Position numbers and translations under genes: made by a program. The notes under the pieces are model-generated. The model made no database searches. It was given only the letters and a program-made list of their open reading frames with translations, and was not told the DNA's origin. Shown here piece by piece: positions 20,006 through 31,640 of a stretch of 64,000 nucleotides of DNA (its first letter is position 1; each line of letters opens with the position of its first letter). The DNA is from Cytophagales bacterium (GTDB taxonomy: Bacteria > Bacteroidota > Bacteroidia > Cytophagales > Cyclobacteriaceae), in NCBI GenBank assembly GCA_017303795.1, contig JAFLBR010000010.1, positions 3,447-67,446 on the forward strand, read 5' to 3'.

Positions 20006-20722
20006 TCAGGCTGCTTTTGAAATATGCTTTACCAGTAAGCGCTTGGCTACCGGCATAAGCGTTTTATCAAATGGAAATTTAAGTTTGGATAGCACCAGGT
20101 AAACGGATGGGTTCGGTAACTCAGAGTACTGCCGGATCAGCGTTAGTTTTAGATGCTCGTAGGTATTGCTAATGGTGCGGGGTGCGGTAAGCAAGTATTG
20201 CGTATGGATGCCGCGCATCAGTTCCGAGCTTTGCTCGAAAATAGTAACCTGATAACGATACACGTTGGTCTCCTTTTCAGGCGGCTGGGTGATAAACAGA
20301 TAGCCTTCATTGGCATACAACGAAGTGAGTCCAACCGGTGAAATCTCACAGCGGGATTCTACATAATCGTAAATGAACGAGCCTTCTTCGAGGGAGGATT
20401 TGAATTTTGGCAGCGCAAATTCCATAATAGACTCCAGTTCATGCATAACAGCATCATCCTCGATCATACGCCTGTAATTCAGTTCCAGGTTCCGGAGTCC
20501 TTCCGGGGAAATTTCCTTTGGGAACGAGTCGCGCAAAAGCGCGTGGTTATCTTTAATCTGCAACAGGTTACGATAATGAAAAACCAGGTCAGAAAGAAAA
20601 GGATATAGCTCCACCCGGTTAAATGATTCTTTTACATTCTTGAAATAGGCCAGCAACTGATATTGCTTGAACTCAAAGTCGATAAGGCCCTCTGTTAACC
20701 AATTGTCTTTTAAGCTTTCCAT
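20006..20722 (-). CDS. Conserved hypothetical protein near groESL
   Basis: 238 aa if translation begins at the ATG at 20722 (MESLKDNWLTEGLIDFEFKQ); an ATG 20 codons upstream is also in frame but adds an unlikely N-terminus. No signal or membrane segment. Mostly mixed helix and strand with residues such as LYPFLSDLVFHYRNL near the N-terminus. No catalytic motif recognised. It runs divergently from groES and shares the 226-bp intergenic region with it. Confidence 0.75.
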   Translation of the reverse strand: MESLKDNWLTEGLIDFEFKQYQLLAYFKNVKESFNRVELYPFLSDLVFHYRNLLQIKDNHALLRDSFPKEISPEGLRNLELNYRRMIEDDAVMHELESIMEFALPKFKSSLEEGSFIYDYVESRCEISPVGLTSLYANEGYLFITQPPEKETNVYRYQVTIFEQSSELMRGIHTQYLLTAPRTISNTYEHLKLTLIRQYSELPNPSVYLVLSKLKFPFDKTLMPVAKRLLVKHISKAA

Positions 20723-20847
20723 AGCAACTTCATTTTCGACTCTAATTATACGAAAAAACAAGGTTTTGTGACAAACTGCCATTTTGAAAGTAACGTGATG
20801 ACTAGTCTGTCAAAATTTTTCATCTTTGCTGCCCCAGAAGCGGAAAA

Positions 20848-20865
20848 AATGGCAAAAACGCCATT
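20848..20865. promoter_or_regulatory. Inverted repeat upstream of groES, possible operator
   Basis: AATGGC-N6-GCCATT, perfect 6-bp arms, about 84 bp before the groES start. It is not the classical CIRCE element (TTAGCACTC-N9-GAGTGCTAA), which I do not see in this interval. Chance occurrence is possible. Confidence 0.25.
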
Positions 20866-20948
20866 AAATACAGTGCTGGCATAGAAATCGTGTATAGAGC
20901 GCACAGACAGTTAATTCAACTTGTTCAACTAAATTTTTATTAATCCAT

Positions 20949-21227
20949 ATGGCAAAAATCAACTTTAAACCTAATGAAGACCGCGTGCTTGTTGAGCCTG
21001 CGGCCGCAGAACAAAAAACAGCTTCCGGAATTATTATTCCTGACACAGCTAAAGAAAAACCACAGAAAGGAAAAGTAATAGCTGTAGGCGAAGGTCTGAA
21101 AGACAAGCCTGTTACTGTTAAGGTTGGCGATCAGATTCTATATGGCAAGTATTCCGGCACCGAAATCACCATTGAAGGTAAGGAGTACCTCATCATGCGC
21201 AATTCCGACATTTTCGGAACCGTTTAA
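20949..21227 (+). CDS. groES: Co-chaperonin GroES
   Basis: 92 aa, standard length. Conserved N-terminal [14 protein letters not shown]-type strand, mobile loop ([20 protein letters not shown]) and [14 protein letters not shown]. Forms the heptameric lid of GroEL. Followed by groEL after 30 bp. Confidence 0.98.
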   Translation: MAKINFKPNEDRVLVEPAAAEQKTASGIIIPDTAKEKPQKGKVIAVGEGLKDKPVTVKVGDQILYGKYSGTEITIEGKEYLIMRNSDIFGTV

Positions 21228-21251
21228 TTTTTTCATTTAACTAAAAACTAA

Positions 21252-22886
<1,635 letters not shown>

Positions 22887-22906
22887 TAAAATCGTGCGGA
22901 TTAAAG

Positions 22907-22936
22907 AAAGGCCACGCTGGTAGCGTGGCCTTTTTT
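22907..22936 (+). terminator. Rho-independent terminator after groEL
   Basis: Perfect 12-bp stem AAAGGCCACGCT (22907-22918) / AGCGTGGCCTTT (22922-22933) with a 3-nt loop and T-run. Confidence 0.95.
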
Positions 22937-22974
22937 ATTACCTTTAAACTCAGGTAACCAACCCGAATGCTGTT

Positions 22975-23343
22975 ATGGTGATTCATAAAACGTTCAGCGA
23001 TTTTGTACTCTACCTGTACATACACATCGCTTATGCCGATGGGCAATTACATGCCGAAGAAGAGCGTGTGGTCTTGGAAAAAATGAATCGCCACTTCCCT
23101 ATTGAAGGCGATCACAAAGCCCGCTACGATCAAAGGGTGAAAGAATATAACGAGATCGAAAAAAAACTGCATCACGAAATTATCAAAGCGTCATTTGTGC
23201 ATTTCGACCACATTAAATTTTCGCAGCGCTATAAAATCTATGCCGACATGTATGATATTATTCATGCCGATGGCAAAGTAGAAGAATCCGAAACAAAAGC
23301 GGTGAATGAACTGAAGGAGATCATTGATTTACTGAATAAGTAA
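22975..23343 (+). CDS. TerB-like domain protein
   Basis: 122 aa, all helical, cytosolic. Repeated acidic helix-start motifs HIAYADGQLHAEEERVV and IIHADGKVEESETKAV are the features of the TerB/TerY-associated fold, named for tellurite resistance but widespread in general stress proteins. No ter operon neighbours are present, so a tellurite role should not be assumed. It stands alone between two terminators. Confidence 0.75.
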   Translation: MVIHKTFSDFVLYLYIHIAYADGQLHAEEERVVLEKMNRHFPIEGDHKARYDQRVKEYNEIEKKLHHEIIKASFVHFDHIKFSQRYKIYADMYDIIHADGKVEESETKAVNELKEIIDLLNK

Positions 23344-23361
23344 AACCAACTGTAATTACAG

Positions 23362-23399
23362 AAGCAAAGAAGCCAGACAAACATCTGGCTTCTTTGCTT
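23362..23399. terminator. Bidirectional terminator between the TerB-like and OPT genes
   Basis: Perfect 16-bp stem AAGCAAAGAAGCCAGA (23362-23377) / TCTGGCTTCTTTGCTT (23384-23399), 6-nt loop. It lies between two convergent genes and can serve both. Confidence 0.93.
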
Positions 23400-23416
23400 T
23401 AGAACTATTTGAGTCT

Positions 23417-25462
23417 CTATTCACTCTTTTTAATCGCTACCCTGTAGAGCATAACGGCCATTGCCACAAAGAACAAAACACCCAAAATGTGATAACCCCC
23501 TTCGCTTAATGATTTAACCAAACCATGTTCGGCACTTATATCAGCCAGCCCTTTGTAAATAGAATCATTCACCGAAAGCAACGCCACAATCACACCAGCC
23601 AAGGCACCACCGGCAATCAGACCAGTTGCAAACAAGCTCCCCTTACCTAAGTCTTCATCAGCTTTAGCTTCTTTTCTACGCTCTGCACGCCAGTCAATCA
23701 AACCTTTTATGCCGCCACCAATGGCAATGGGTAATGTTGTAGAAAGCGGCAAGTACAACCCAATCGCGAAAGCCAATGCTTTGATGCCACACAACTCAAT
23801 CATTACAGCAATAAATACACCCACCATCACAAATTGCCAATCGAGGTTATATGAGAGAATACCTTTTGCCAACGTAGCCATCAAAGTGGCTTGTGGTGCT
23901 GAGTACCGGTCGCTACCAATAGCATGTTCTATACCCATTGCCCGCATATCGGGTGTTGGTGTATCTAATAAAATAACTACATAGCCAATGGCGATGGAAG
24001 ATACAATTGCTCCAATAAACAATGCTAATTGCTGATAGCGAGGCGTGGCCCCAACAATGTACCCCGACTTTAAATCCTGTGAAGTAGCCCCTGCATTGGC
24101 GGCTGCAATACAAATCATTCCACCTACCACTAAAGCAAGTGGTTCAAAAAACTGACCGGTCCAGCCTACTGAAGTAAAGATCAAACATGTTCCCATTAGC
24201 GTAGCGATAGTCATACCCGAAATAGGACTGTTGCTTGAACCCACCAAACCTACAATCCGGCTGGCTACGGTAACAAAGAAAAATCCGAAGATGATAATGA
24301 GAACACCAATCAACAATTTTTGCAGAAAGCCATCGCCCGGAATAATCTGGCTGGGCAACAATGCTATGATGGCAATGAGAATAACGCTACCAATAATTAC
24401 AACCTTGAATGATAAGTCATTTTCTGTACGAGATACTCCGCCTTCCGATTTTTCTTTTAATGAACTGATGCTTTCGCGGAAAGAGCTGATGATGGTAGGG
24501 ATGGTTTTCATTAATGTAATAAAACCACCTGCGGCCACAGCTCCTGCGCCAATCTGCCGAATGTATGCTCTGTAAATTGCCGATGAATAATTTCCAAAGG
24601 TATGCGCTGCCGGATCCCATGCTCCTGGTCCACCTTCTGTATTAATATCAGTTAGATAACCAAGTTTAACAAGTTGCAATGCAATGGTATCAGGTGCAAC
24701 CAATGTTGCTATAAGCGGAATCATAGCCCACCACGCCAACACCGAACCCGCTACCAATACACCACCAATGCGTGGGCCGATAATATACCCAACACCTAAA
24801 TACTCGGGTGTAATCTCACCATTAATAGTAGCTGATGGCCAGAACTTGTTTACCTGATTGGTTACAAAAGTTGGTGCTTCTGCAATTACATGAAATACTT
24901 TTTGAAGTACCGCATACAACAATGCCACCCCCATTCCTAAAAAAGCAGTCTTGGCAAACTCGCCACCTTTTTCACCAGCTTGTAATACTGAGGCACATGC
25001 CGTACCTTCCGGGTATGGTAATGTATCGTGTTCTTTCACAATCAGCGATCGCCTGAGAGGAATCATCATTAACGTTCCCAACATACCACCAAAGGCTGCG
25101 AGGATAAGAATAGTTAAGTAGTTAAAGAATGCATCGCCATTGGCGCCTGGTGAGAGAAACAAAAATCCCGGCAAAGTAAATACCACACCCGCTGCGATAG
25201 ACTCACCAGCCGAACCTGTGGTTTGAATGATATTGTTTTCGAGAATGGTTGTCTTTAAAAACTTCCGTCCCAGCGTAATAGCAATTACAGCAATGGGAAT
25301 AGAGGCCGAGACTGTTAGGCCAGCCTTTAGTGCCAGGTAAACCGTTGAACATCCAAACAGAATACCGAACAACGAACCAAATACTACAGACTTAACTGTG
25401 AATTCGGCTACGTTTTGCTCGGGTGCAATGTAGGGTTTGAAAGCTTTCTTAATTTCTTCCAT
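23417..25462 (-). CDS. OPT family oligopeptide transporter
   Basis: 681 aa with about 15 hydrophobic helices. The N-terminal [19 protein letters not shown] and [19 protein letters not shown] are typical of the bacterial OPT family, as is the PLRRSLIV...[10 protein letters not shown] segment. OPT carriers use the proton gradient to import peptides or metal-chelate ligands across the inner membrane. The gene begins 6 bp after the POT transporter stop, so the two form a peptide-uptake operon. Confidence 0.95.
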   Translation of the reverse strand: MEEIKKAFKPYIAPEQNVAEFTVKSVVFGSLFGILFGCSTVYLALKAGLTVSASIPIAVIAITLGRKFLKTTILENNIIQTTGSAGESIAAGVVFTLPGFLFLSPGANGDAFFNYLTILILAAFGGMLGTLMMIPLRRSLIVKEHDTLPYPEGTACASVLQAGEKGGEFAKTAFLGMGVALLYAVLQKVFHVIAEAPTFVTNQVNKFWPSATINGEITPEYLGVGYIIGPRIGGVLVAGSVLAWWAMIPLIATLVAPDTIALQLVKLGYLTDINTEGGPGAWDPAAHTFGNYSSAIYRAYIRQIGAGAVAAGGFITLMKTIPTIISSFRESISSLKEKSEGGVSRTENDLSFKVVIIGSVILIAIIALLPSQIIPGDGFLQKLLIGVLIIIFGFFFVTVASRIVGLVGSSNSPISGMTIATLMGTCLIFTSVGWTGQFFEPLALVVGGMICIAAANAGATSQDLKSGYIVGATPRYQQLALFIGAIVSSIAIGYVVILLDTPTPDMRAMGIEHAIGSDRYSAPQATLMATLAKGILSYNLDWQFVMVGVFIAVMIELCGIKALAFAIGLYLPLSTTLPIAIGGGIKGLIDWRAERRKEAKADEDLGKGSLFATGLIAGGALAGVIVALLSVNDSIYKGLADISAEHGLVKSLSEGGYHILGVLFFVAMAVMLYRVAIKKSE

Positions 25463-25468
25463 AAGTAT

Positions 25469-26962
25469 TTAGTTTATGTTGCCCATCAACTTGCGAATGG
25501 GTTTGTTGAATATTATTACGACTACCGTTCCTACGAACATAATTTTTACAATCAACCCAAACAATTCATTAAGCAAAGATGGGTTTGCCGTAATAGCATC
25601 GTTATTAAACTCACCGGCATATAAACCTGCCACTAGATTGCCGAGTGCCAACGCCATAAAAAATACGCCCATCATCTGGCCTACCAATCGCTTAGGCGAA
25701 AGTTTGGTTACACCACTTAAGCCAATCGGGTAAAGACAAATCTCACCAAAGGTGTGAAACATGTAGGTAGCAATTAGCCACGTGGGCAATGGTTTTTCAC
25801 CGGCAACTACAATATCGGCCGCGAACATCATAACAAGATAGCCTACGCCCATCCACAATAAACCCAACGCCATTTTTACAGGTGTAGATGGATTGAGTTT
25901 ACGTTTGGCGAGCCAGATCCAAAGCCAGGCAAACACCGGCACAAAAATCAACACAAAAAATGGTGGCGCAGATTGTAACCAACTAGCAGGCATTTCGAAG
26001 GAACCAATAAACATATTGGTATAGCGATCGGCAAACAAGTTAAGTGAAGACCCCTGCCCTTCGTAGCCCGCATAAAATGCTACGGTAACCACAAACAAAA
26101 TAAAGATGGCCCCTACTTTCTTCTTTTCGTCTGAAGTTAGTTTTTCAAACAGAAATACATATCCGAAATAAAGAAACACACATGCTGTTATTACAATACC
26201 CGATACACCGGCAAAGGTTATGGGATTAATGGTTAACAAACCTGAAATCATTAACACTACAAAAACCACCAGCGCCAACGCAAGTATGATAAGTGAAGTC
26301 TGGATTTTCTTTTTTGTTTGGAGTTCTTCTGGTGTTGAATATACAGGTGGCAACCCGGCATCACCTAGATAGCTTTCTGTCAGTTTATACTGTATCAACC
26401 CCAGAATCATACCTGCACCAGCAGCAGCAAAGCCATAATGCCAATCAATATTTTCACCAAGGTAACCTACAATGAGCGGAGCCAACAGTGCACCTGAGTT
26501 AATCCCCATATAGAACAATGAGAATCCGGCATCGCGCCTGGCCTGATCATCGGCCGGGTAAATCTCACCCACCATACTGCTAATGTTGGGTTTCAATAAA
26601 CCTGTACCGAGTATGATTAAAAGAAGACCAATGAAAAAAGTTTCATTGAATGGAAAGGCCATGCAAATGTGACCAGCCGCTATGATACACCCACCAATAA
26701 AAACTGATTTACGTAAACCCCAGAGTTTATCGGCTATCCAGCCACCGGGTAAGGCCATCAGGTAAACAAACATGGTGTATAAACCATAAATAGCACCTGC
26801 TGTTCTATCATCAAGGCCCATGCCTCCTTGCTGAATAGTTGCTACCATATACAGTAGCAACAAAGCACGCATACCATAGTAACTGAAGCGTTCCCACATT
26901 TCAGTAAAGAATAATGTGGCCAGACCGCGCGGGTGCCCCAGAAAAGTTTTCTCACTACTCAT
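25469..26962 (-). CDS. POT/PTR family proton-dependent peptide transporter
   Basis: 497 aa, ~12-14 transmembrane helices. The signature FTEMWERFSYYGMRALLLLY (ExxERFxYYG) near residues 20-38 carries the proton-coupling Glu and Arg. The second PTR motif is FSLFYMGINSGALLAPL. Imports di- and tripeptides with protons. First gene of a two-gene operon with the OPT transporter. Confidence 0.96.
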   Translation of the reverse strand: MSSEKTFLGHPRGLATLFFTEMWERFSYYGMRALLLLYMVATIQQGGMGLDDRTAGAIYGLYTMFVYLMALPGGWIADKLWGLRKSVFIGGCIIAAGHICMAFPFNETFFIGLLLIILGTGLLKPNISSMVGEIYPADDQARRDAGFSLFYMGINSGALLAPLIVGYLGENIDWHYGFAAAGAGMILGLIQYKLTESYLGDAGLPPVYSTPEELQTKKKIQTSLIILALALVVFVVLMISGLLTINPITFAGVSGIVITACVFLYFGYVFLFEKLTSDEKKKVGAIFILFVVTVAFYAGYEGQGSSLNLFADRYTNMFIGSFEMPASWLQSAPPFFVLIFVPVFAWLWIWLAKRKLNPSTPVKMALGLLWMGVGYLVMMFAADIVVAGEKPLPTWLIATYMFHTFGEICLYPIGLSGVTKLSPKRLVGQMMGVFFMALALGNLVAGLYAGEFNNDAITANPSLLNELFGLIVKIMFVGTVVVIIFNKPIRKLMGNIN

Positions 26963-27051
26963 TCACAGACAGGTTAGTATAAAGGTTTACTGCCCAAAGT
27001 AGGGCTATTCAACCATTTTACCAACAAGCTTTGTATTGGTGGAAATGAACT

Positions 27052-27969
27052 TTACGAAAACGCCTGTGGTGCCGGTGATGATCCCGCTGGGCGCGTCTTA
27101 TCTTCAGGAAGCGGAACAAACTCGTGGTTATCGTTTGGTGGTAAAATAATTCGTCCCTCTTTCCAATCGTGTTTGGCTTGTTCTATTCTTTCCTTACGGG
27201 ATGATACAAAGTTCCACCAGATAAAACGTTCGCCCAACGGTTCGCCACCCAACAGCATCAGCGTAACGGGTTCGCGCGCGATGATAACCGGATCAACACC
27301 GGTATTAAACACCAACATCTGTCCGGCAGCATACGCTCTGCCCGCAACTTCTACACTACCTTTTGCGAGATAAATGGCACGTTCGCTATAGCCTTGCGGC
27401 AAGCCAAAGCGGGCACCTGGCTCTAACACCACATGTAAGTAAAATAATGGTGAATGTGTTTTTACTTTATTGCTCAATCCATAAGCATCACCGGCAATCA
27501 ACCGCATCCACACACCTTTATCAGTAAACACGGGCAACTCTTGTTGCTGATAGTTTACAAATGAGGGATCAGCCTCTTCATCTTTCTCCGGTAATGCCAC
27601 CCACGTTTGTATCAATTCAAAATTACCCGCTGCCAGCACCGATGGATCTTCAAAACGTTCGGAGTGTGCAATACCTTTACCGGCTGTCATCCAGTTTACT
27701 TCTCCGGGTTTTATAATTTGCTGTACACCCAAACTATCGCGATGGGTAATTTGTCCGCCAAACAAATACGAAACGGTTGACAACCCGATGTGCGGATGTG
27801 GCAACACATCCATATTAGAAAATTGTTGGGGATCAGCTTTAACCGGTCCGCCATGATCCATAAAAATAAATGGCCCTACCATTCTGCGTAAGCGAAACGG
27901 AAGAATCCGTTTTACATCCATACCAGCACCCAGCGAGGCTGCACGGGCTTCTATAACCAGATCAAGCAT
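27052..27969 (-). CDS. Pirin family protein (bicupin)
   Basis: 305 aa. The N-terminal cupin has the pirin metal site HPHIG with H58 and H60, and GIAHSERF with H102 and E104. Conserved FIFMDHGGP precedes it. A second cupin domain ends at ~270. Pirins are non-haem iron proteins, some with quercetinase activity, others acting in redox-linked regulation. The substrate cannot be told here. Confidence 0.93.
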   Translation of the reverse strand: MLDLVIEARAASLGAGMDVKRILPFRLRRMVGPFIFMDHGGPVKADPQQFSNMDVLPHPHIGLSTVSYLFGGQITHRDSLGVQQIIKPGEVNWMTAGKGIAHSERFEDPSVLAAGNFELIQTWVALPEKDEEADPSFVNYQQQELPVFTDKGVWMRLIAGDAYGLSNKVKTHSPLFYLHVVLEPGARFGLPQGYSERAIYLAKGSVEVAGRAYAAGQMLVFNTGVDPVIIAREPVTLMLLGGEPLGERFIWWNFVSSRKERIEQAKHDWKEGRIILPPNDNHEFVPLPEDKTRPAGSSPAPQAFS

Positions 27970-28068
27970 AATTTCTTTTTACTGCAAGAACGGGAAGATG
28001 ATGCGGAAATGAAAGGAGGAATGTGTTGCTGGTTAATGGTCGGATACAACTATCGTTCTTGCGGGAAA

Positions 28069-28119
28069 AATTCTGAGTGGCAAGTACTGTTGCTTTGTTA
28101 AACAAGCACAAGGTTAACC
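28069..28119. repeat. Dispersed repeat family A, copy 1 (truncated)
   Basis: Bases 28069-28106 equal 28901-28938 (starting AATTCTGAGTGGCAAGTACT) and the match goes on with a few changes to 28119. Only the first half of the family-A unit is present. Confidence 0.85.
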
Positions 28120-28121
28120 AT

Positions 28122-28679
28122 TCAAACGCTGGCCAGAAGTTTTTTAAGTTGTAACACTTTCTCATGGGAAAAACTAATGGTGATAATATCCGGTCCGGAG
28201 TAGTATCGGAATTGAATTGATTTGGCAGACTTCATTTGCTCAACAACTTCAGATGAAAAAACATACTCCAATCGGGTAACCGGATATCTACTTTCATTGG
28301 ATCCTACCACGGAAACATCCATTGGATCATCATGCACAATCTTAACATCATCCTCCCGTCTTAGTACTTGCAGGCTAACAGGCTTATCATCCAATAACAT
28401 AAACACTTTGTCCTCCAACCGGAATTGGTTAGGTCTCAAAATTACTACATCATACAGACGAAACTCCACCTGCTGGTTTTCATCCAACTGCTTCACAAAC
28501 GACTGCTCAAGGGTAACCAAAGGCGGCATGAATCCAAAAATGCGATGATCCCACCTGAAGTTTTTGGTATTAGTCGCAATGTCGTATTGCGATTGTATTG
28601 TTTGCAGGGGCAGCGTACACGCGGCCACCAGCAATAATATTGAGATAAATAAAAGTGAAGCAGTTTTACAGGATTTCAT
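28122..28679 (-). CDS. Predicted lipoprotein of unknown function
   Basis: 185 aa from the ATG at 28679 (an ATG 12 codons upstream is in frame but would put charged residues before the signal). Signal sequence with lipobox LLVAAC. The mature part has alternating beta-strand-like segments (RLYDVVILRPNQFRLEDKVF) and no catalytic motif. Probably membrane-anchored in the periplasm. Family not recognised. It sits alone between repeat copies. Confidence 0.72.
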   Translation of the reverse strand: MKSCKTASLLFISILLLVAACTLPLQTIQSQYDIATNTKNFRWDHRIFGFMPPLVTLEQSFVKQLDENQQVEFRLYDVVILRPNQFRLEDKVFMLLDDKPVSLQVLRREDDVKIVHDDPMDVSVVGSNESRYPVTRLEYVFSSEVVEQMKSAKSIQFRYYSGPDIITISFSHEKVLQLKKLLASV

Positions 28680-29291
28680 AGCGTTGCTTAGTTCCCTGTA
28701 ATGCATACGCAACAACTGAGCGTGTAGTTGTAGCGGCAGAACAAACGCCCCTTATTTGGCACAACTGCCTTACTCTAATCTTTAAATCCGTTGCAAAAGA
28801 TGGTGAGTCAAGGTATAAAGGTTGCGATGAAGAAACTCGTTCTTCGCAGAGTCTCTGCGGTTATCTTTTTATTCTCTCAGCTATCCCTTCTTTCAGGAGA
28901 AATTCTGAGTGGCAAGTACTGTTGCTTTGTTAAACATGCAGAAGGTTAACAATTCTTGATAAACGTTTTATCAGGCAATGCACGAACGAAGAATCTCCTG
29001 ATTCGAAAACCATTTGACTTTTGAATCAGGGGATCCTTCGCGCCCACGCGCGGGCTTACCCTGCTCAGGATTGGTGTAAGGGGTTTGAGTAGCGAACCAC
29101 AACAAGCACCCCATTCAAATCCTGAGCGGGTGTGTACACCGAACAGCAAGTGAAGTTCTAATTACCGAGTTTATCTTTTGAAAGATGAAATGAGCGAAGG
29201 ATCTCTTGTAGGTTTCTTTATTCGGGAATCCTTCGCTCCCAACACGCAAGGCCTGCCCGGCTCAGGATTGGTTTTATAGGCCAGTATTGTC
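28680..29291. repeat. 612-bp intergenic stretch made of family A and B repeats
   Basis: No supported gene. Family A copy 2 lies at 28901-29010 and aligns over its full 110 bp with 43078-43187. An 18-bp hairpin with two mismatches (28987-29004 / 29023-29040) joins it to family B copy 1 (29030-29075, GATCCTTCG...CTGCTCAGGATTGG). Family B copy 2 is at 29225-29271. Short open frames inside these repeats look accidental. Confidence 0.8.
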
Positions 29292-29999
29292 TTACCGCAG
29301 CGGCAGAAACCCAAACGGAATTGCAGACGCTTTTGCAAAGTTGCTTTTGGTTCGGGTGGGTGCAAATGGTTTAACCTGCATGGCTTCGAGATATGCAGCT
29401 ACCTGTGCATCGCGGTGCGCGTCATTAAAGGTTACCTGAATATCCGCACGACCTATTGCTTTCAGTATGCCAACAAAATAATCCAAACCTTCGGCTTCGG
29501 CTTGCAGCAAGATGCGGTTCGACTCCGCCAGGTAGCGGGCCGTGTCGATCCGGTTGGCGATGGTGGAACTCATGTAGTCCAACACTTCCGGATATAAATC
29601 TTTACCGGCATATAACTGGAAGCTACGCGTTTCGCGTACTACCATGCTGCCCACGTGGTAGATGGGTTCATGTAATGTTGCGCGTGGTAAAATAATCTGC
29701 CGGATCGAGTCCCCGGTTTGAATCAGTTCAATGTCTTTCAGATTGAGGTAAGCCGTAACCGTTACCGGTACTTGTACCATTGCCCGAATGGCTTTATCAG
29801 GATTGTTTTTCTTATGCAGCATAAACAAATCGGTGTAGGTATGCTTTACCAGATGCAACTCGCGTATAGACAGGATTTGTTGTAATGTAAGTTGATTAGG
29901 AGAAGGCTGCTGCAGGCGATGATAGTGCATGCCCGCAATAAAGGCGGCTACGGCAAGGCCGATAGCAATTACGGGTGTAAGGTGTTTAATCGTTTTCAT
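29292..29999 (-). CDS. DUF4230-like membrane-anchored protein
   Basis: 235 aa. One N-terminal transmembrane segment (residues ~8-24, then MHYHRL). The region IRELHLVKHTYTDLFMLHK followed by strands VPVTVTAYLNLKDIELIQ and IRQIILPRATLHEPIYH fits DUF4230, a family of anchored proteins of unknown role. The C-terminal part is helical (~150-200). It is 95 bp downstream of the next gene but a terminator separates them. Confidence 0.65.
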   Translation of the reverse strand: MKTIKHLTPVIAIGLAVAAFIAGMHYHRLQQPSPNQLTLQQILSIRELHLVKHTYTDLFMLHKKNNPDKAIRAMVQVPVTVTAYLNLKDIELIQTGDSIRQIILPRATLHEPIYHVGSMVVRETRSFQLYAGKDLYPEVLDYMSSTIANRIDTARYLAESNRILLQAEAEGLDYFVGILKAIGRADIQVTFNDAHRDAQVAAYLEAMQVKPFAPTRTKSNFAKASAIPFGFLPLR

Positions 30000-30040
30000 G
30001 GCTCATTCATAGTTAAATTGTTTTCGTTATTTATCGTTCA

Positions 30041-30076
30041 AAAAAAAACCTCTGCAAGCCCGGCCCGCAGAGGTTT
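30041..30076 (-). terminator. Rho-independent terminator after the 240-aa unknown gene
   Basis: Stem AAACCTCTGC (30046-30055) / GCAGAGGTTT (30067-30076). On the minus strand a T-run from the complement of 30041-30048 follows. Confidence 0.88.
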
Positions 30077-30094
30077 ATTCAGATGCGGTTATCA

Positions 30095-30817
30095 TCAGCT
30101 GTTTCGGGGTTGTTTAACGTCTAACTCTTTCATTAACGCATACTCCCCGCTATCGTGACCAAAGAGACCTCGTATATACTTCTTGATAGCACGCACGGCA
30201 TACATCATGGAGTTTTCATTGATGTACAAAACCTTGTTCCGGTCAACCAGTTTCAGGCGCCACTCCTTCCGGGCCTTGTCCAACGCGTGGTTCAGTTGGG
30301 TTAACTCCTGCACACTCGCTTCCAGTTCCGGAATCTTGTAGCCCGTTTCAAAAGGATCGTACAACGCTTCCGTTTTTAAGGCGGCCACCAGTTTTGAAAA
30401 GGCATCCACCCTGGCAGCAAAAGCCAACTGCAACGAGGTGCCCTTGGGTGCGGGAGTAGATTCTACATTCTCCGAAGCCAGCGGTTTGCGACTGCGACTT
30501 GTTACTCCTGTAAACTGATGCACGAAGCCACGCGCATCTTCCAATTGCTCTTGCTTCACGCCCGATGCCTCGAGCCTGCGCAAGATGCCAGCCAGTATGC
30601 GCGGCATCTTATCGAATGCCTGCTTTCGTTGGTTAACGTGCCAATCGTAATTCGCTTTGGCTGTCTTCACAGCTTCCAGCACAAGTTGAATCTGATTGAC
30701 TTGTGAAGTCAACGCTTCCATTTGGAGGGTTGGGCGACCAGGGTTATACATACCTCCGAACCCGGTGAATAAGCTCACCACCCGGGTGAATGCTTCTGCG
30801 TTTTTAACATGTGACAT
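30095..30817 (-). CDS. Hypothetical protein, helical, unknown function
   Basis: 240 aa. No signal or membrane segment. Predicted mostly helical, basic at the C-terminus (VRAIKKYIRGLFGHDSGEYA). The N-terminus GFGGMYNPGRPTLQMEALT is followed by repeated helices with many Lys and Glu. I do not recognise a family; it has no transposase or nuclease motif. It reads away from the 22-bp repeat array, whose near edge lies 210 bp upstream of its start. Confidence 0.65.
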   Translation of the reverse strand: MSHVKNAEAFTRVVSLFTGFGGMYNPGRPTLQMEALTSQVNQIQLVLEAVKTAKANYDWHVNQRKQAFDKMPRILAGILRRLEASGVKQEQLEDARGFVHQFTGVTSRSRKPLASENVESTPAPKGTSLQLAFAARVDAFSKLVAALKTEALYDPFETGYKIPELEASVQELTQLNHALDKARKEWRLKLVDRNKVLYINENSMMYAVRAIKKYIRGLFGHDSGEYALMKELDVKQPRNS

Positions 30818-31027
30818 ATTTGTGAATGTTATATGGCATGCAACGCGCCCGGTTATACGCAGTTGCTTGTTTATTACACTTTTTATAAAAGTATTTTGTT
30901 GATGAAAACCAAAACTGATTTACGATTGGCACGTTTGCACGACACGCTTTTTAATGACGGTCGATTAGAAATTCATTAACTCTATTTAAACTGACACGCT
31001 ATCCCGAATAGCTTCTTCGCGGTGTTC

Positions 31028-31335
31028 AGTATAAAAGAAGATGGTGCCTACCCTAAACCTGTTCGGTGTGTGTTGTAAACCGGAATGGTGCTTACTTTAT
31101 ACCAGAATAGTACCTACTCTAAAACCGACTAATGCTTACTATAAACCAGACAGGTGTTTACTATAAAACCAAATGGTGTTCACGGTAAACCTGAATGGTG
31201 GTTACTATAAACGTGATTGCTATCTACTCTAAACCCAAATGGTATTAACTATAAACCCGAATGGTGGTTACTATAAACCTGTGCGGTGTTCACTATAAAA
31301 CCGGATGGTGGCTGGTATAAACGGGAATGGTGTGC
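31028..31335. repeat. Array of 14 degenerate, strictly phased 22-bp repeats
   Basis: Fourteen consecutive 22-bp units with no insertions or deletions between units; consensus near ACTATAAACCnGAATGGTGnTT. For example 31138, 31160, 31248 and 31270 all begin ACTATAAA. Individual units differ at several bases but the spacing is exact. The preceding 22 bp (31006-31027) ends CGGTGTTC and may be a decayed fifteenth unit. Across each junction is an imperfect dyad, GGTGTTTA-CTA-TAAAACC. Each unit carries stop codons, and 22 is not a multiple of 3, so it is non-coding. Confidence 0.93.
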
Positions 31336-31616
31336 TTTTATAGTTTTAGCTTTTAAACCTTGCCTCACGGGAGTGGGAAAGAGCAACAACAAACTGACAG
31401 GTAGCGTATGGAACCTGACAGATGATTCTATGTAGGTTCGTGCGAGGTTCGATGGCAGTTCGATCCGCCCTTAGCCATTGCCGGTGTTACACTGGCAATT
31501 TGATTTGAACTTCTTTTTGGTGAAGAATACCCACAAGGGCACGGGGTGATATTCTTCATAAAAATATTCGTAGAGACTACATTGCCTCTTACTCGCATTG
31601 AAAAAATATGAATTAA

Positions 31617-31640
31617 AGAGCCTGACTAATGCCAGGCTCT
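31617..31640 (-). terminator. Terminator after the 50-residue peptide gene
   Basis: Stem AGAGCCTG (31617-31624) / CAGGCTCT (31633-31640), 8-nt loop. On the minus strand it is followed by TTTAATT. It lies 5 bp past the small gene's stop. Confidence 0.6.

Noticed and set aside
20783-20948. CIRCE element upstream of groES
   Set aside because: The TTAGCACTC-N9-GAGTGCTAA pattern is absent; only a short AATGGC/GCCATT repeat is present.
22975-23343. Tellurite resistance gene
   Set aside because: Only a TerB-like fold is present, with no other ter genes nearby, so resistance is not supported.
28946-29365. Short minus-strand open frames (64-67 aa) in the repeat stretch
   Set aside because: They consist of dispersed repeat sequence, and have no signal, domain or conserved start.
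30095-30817. Transposase or phage gene near the repeat array
   Set aside because: No DDE, HUH or integrase motifs are visible and there are no terminal inverted repeats around it.
31028-31335. CRISPR array
   Set aside because: Units abut each other with no unique spacers, unit length is 22 bp, and no cas genes are present.
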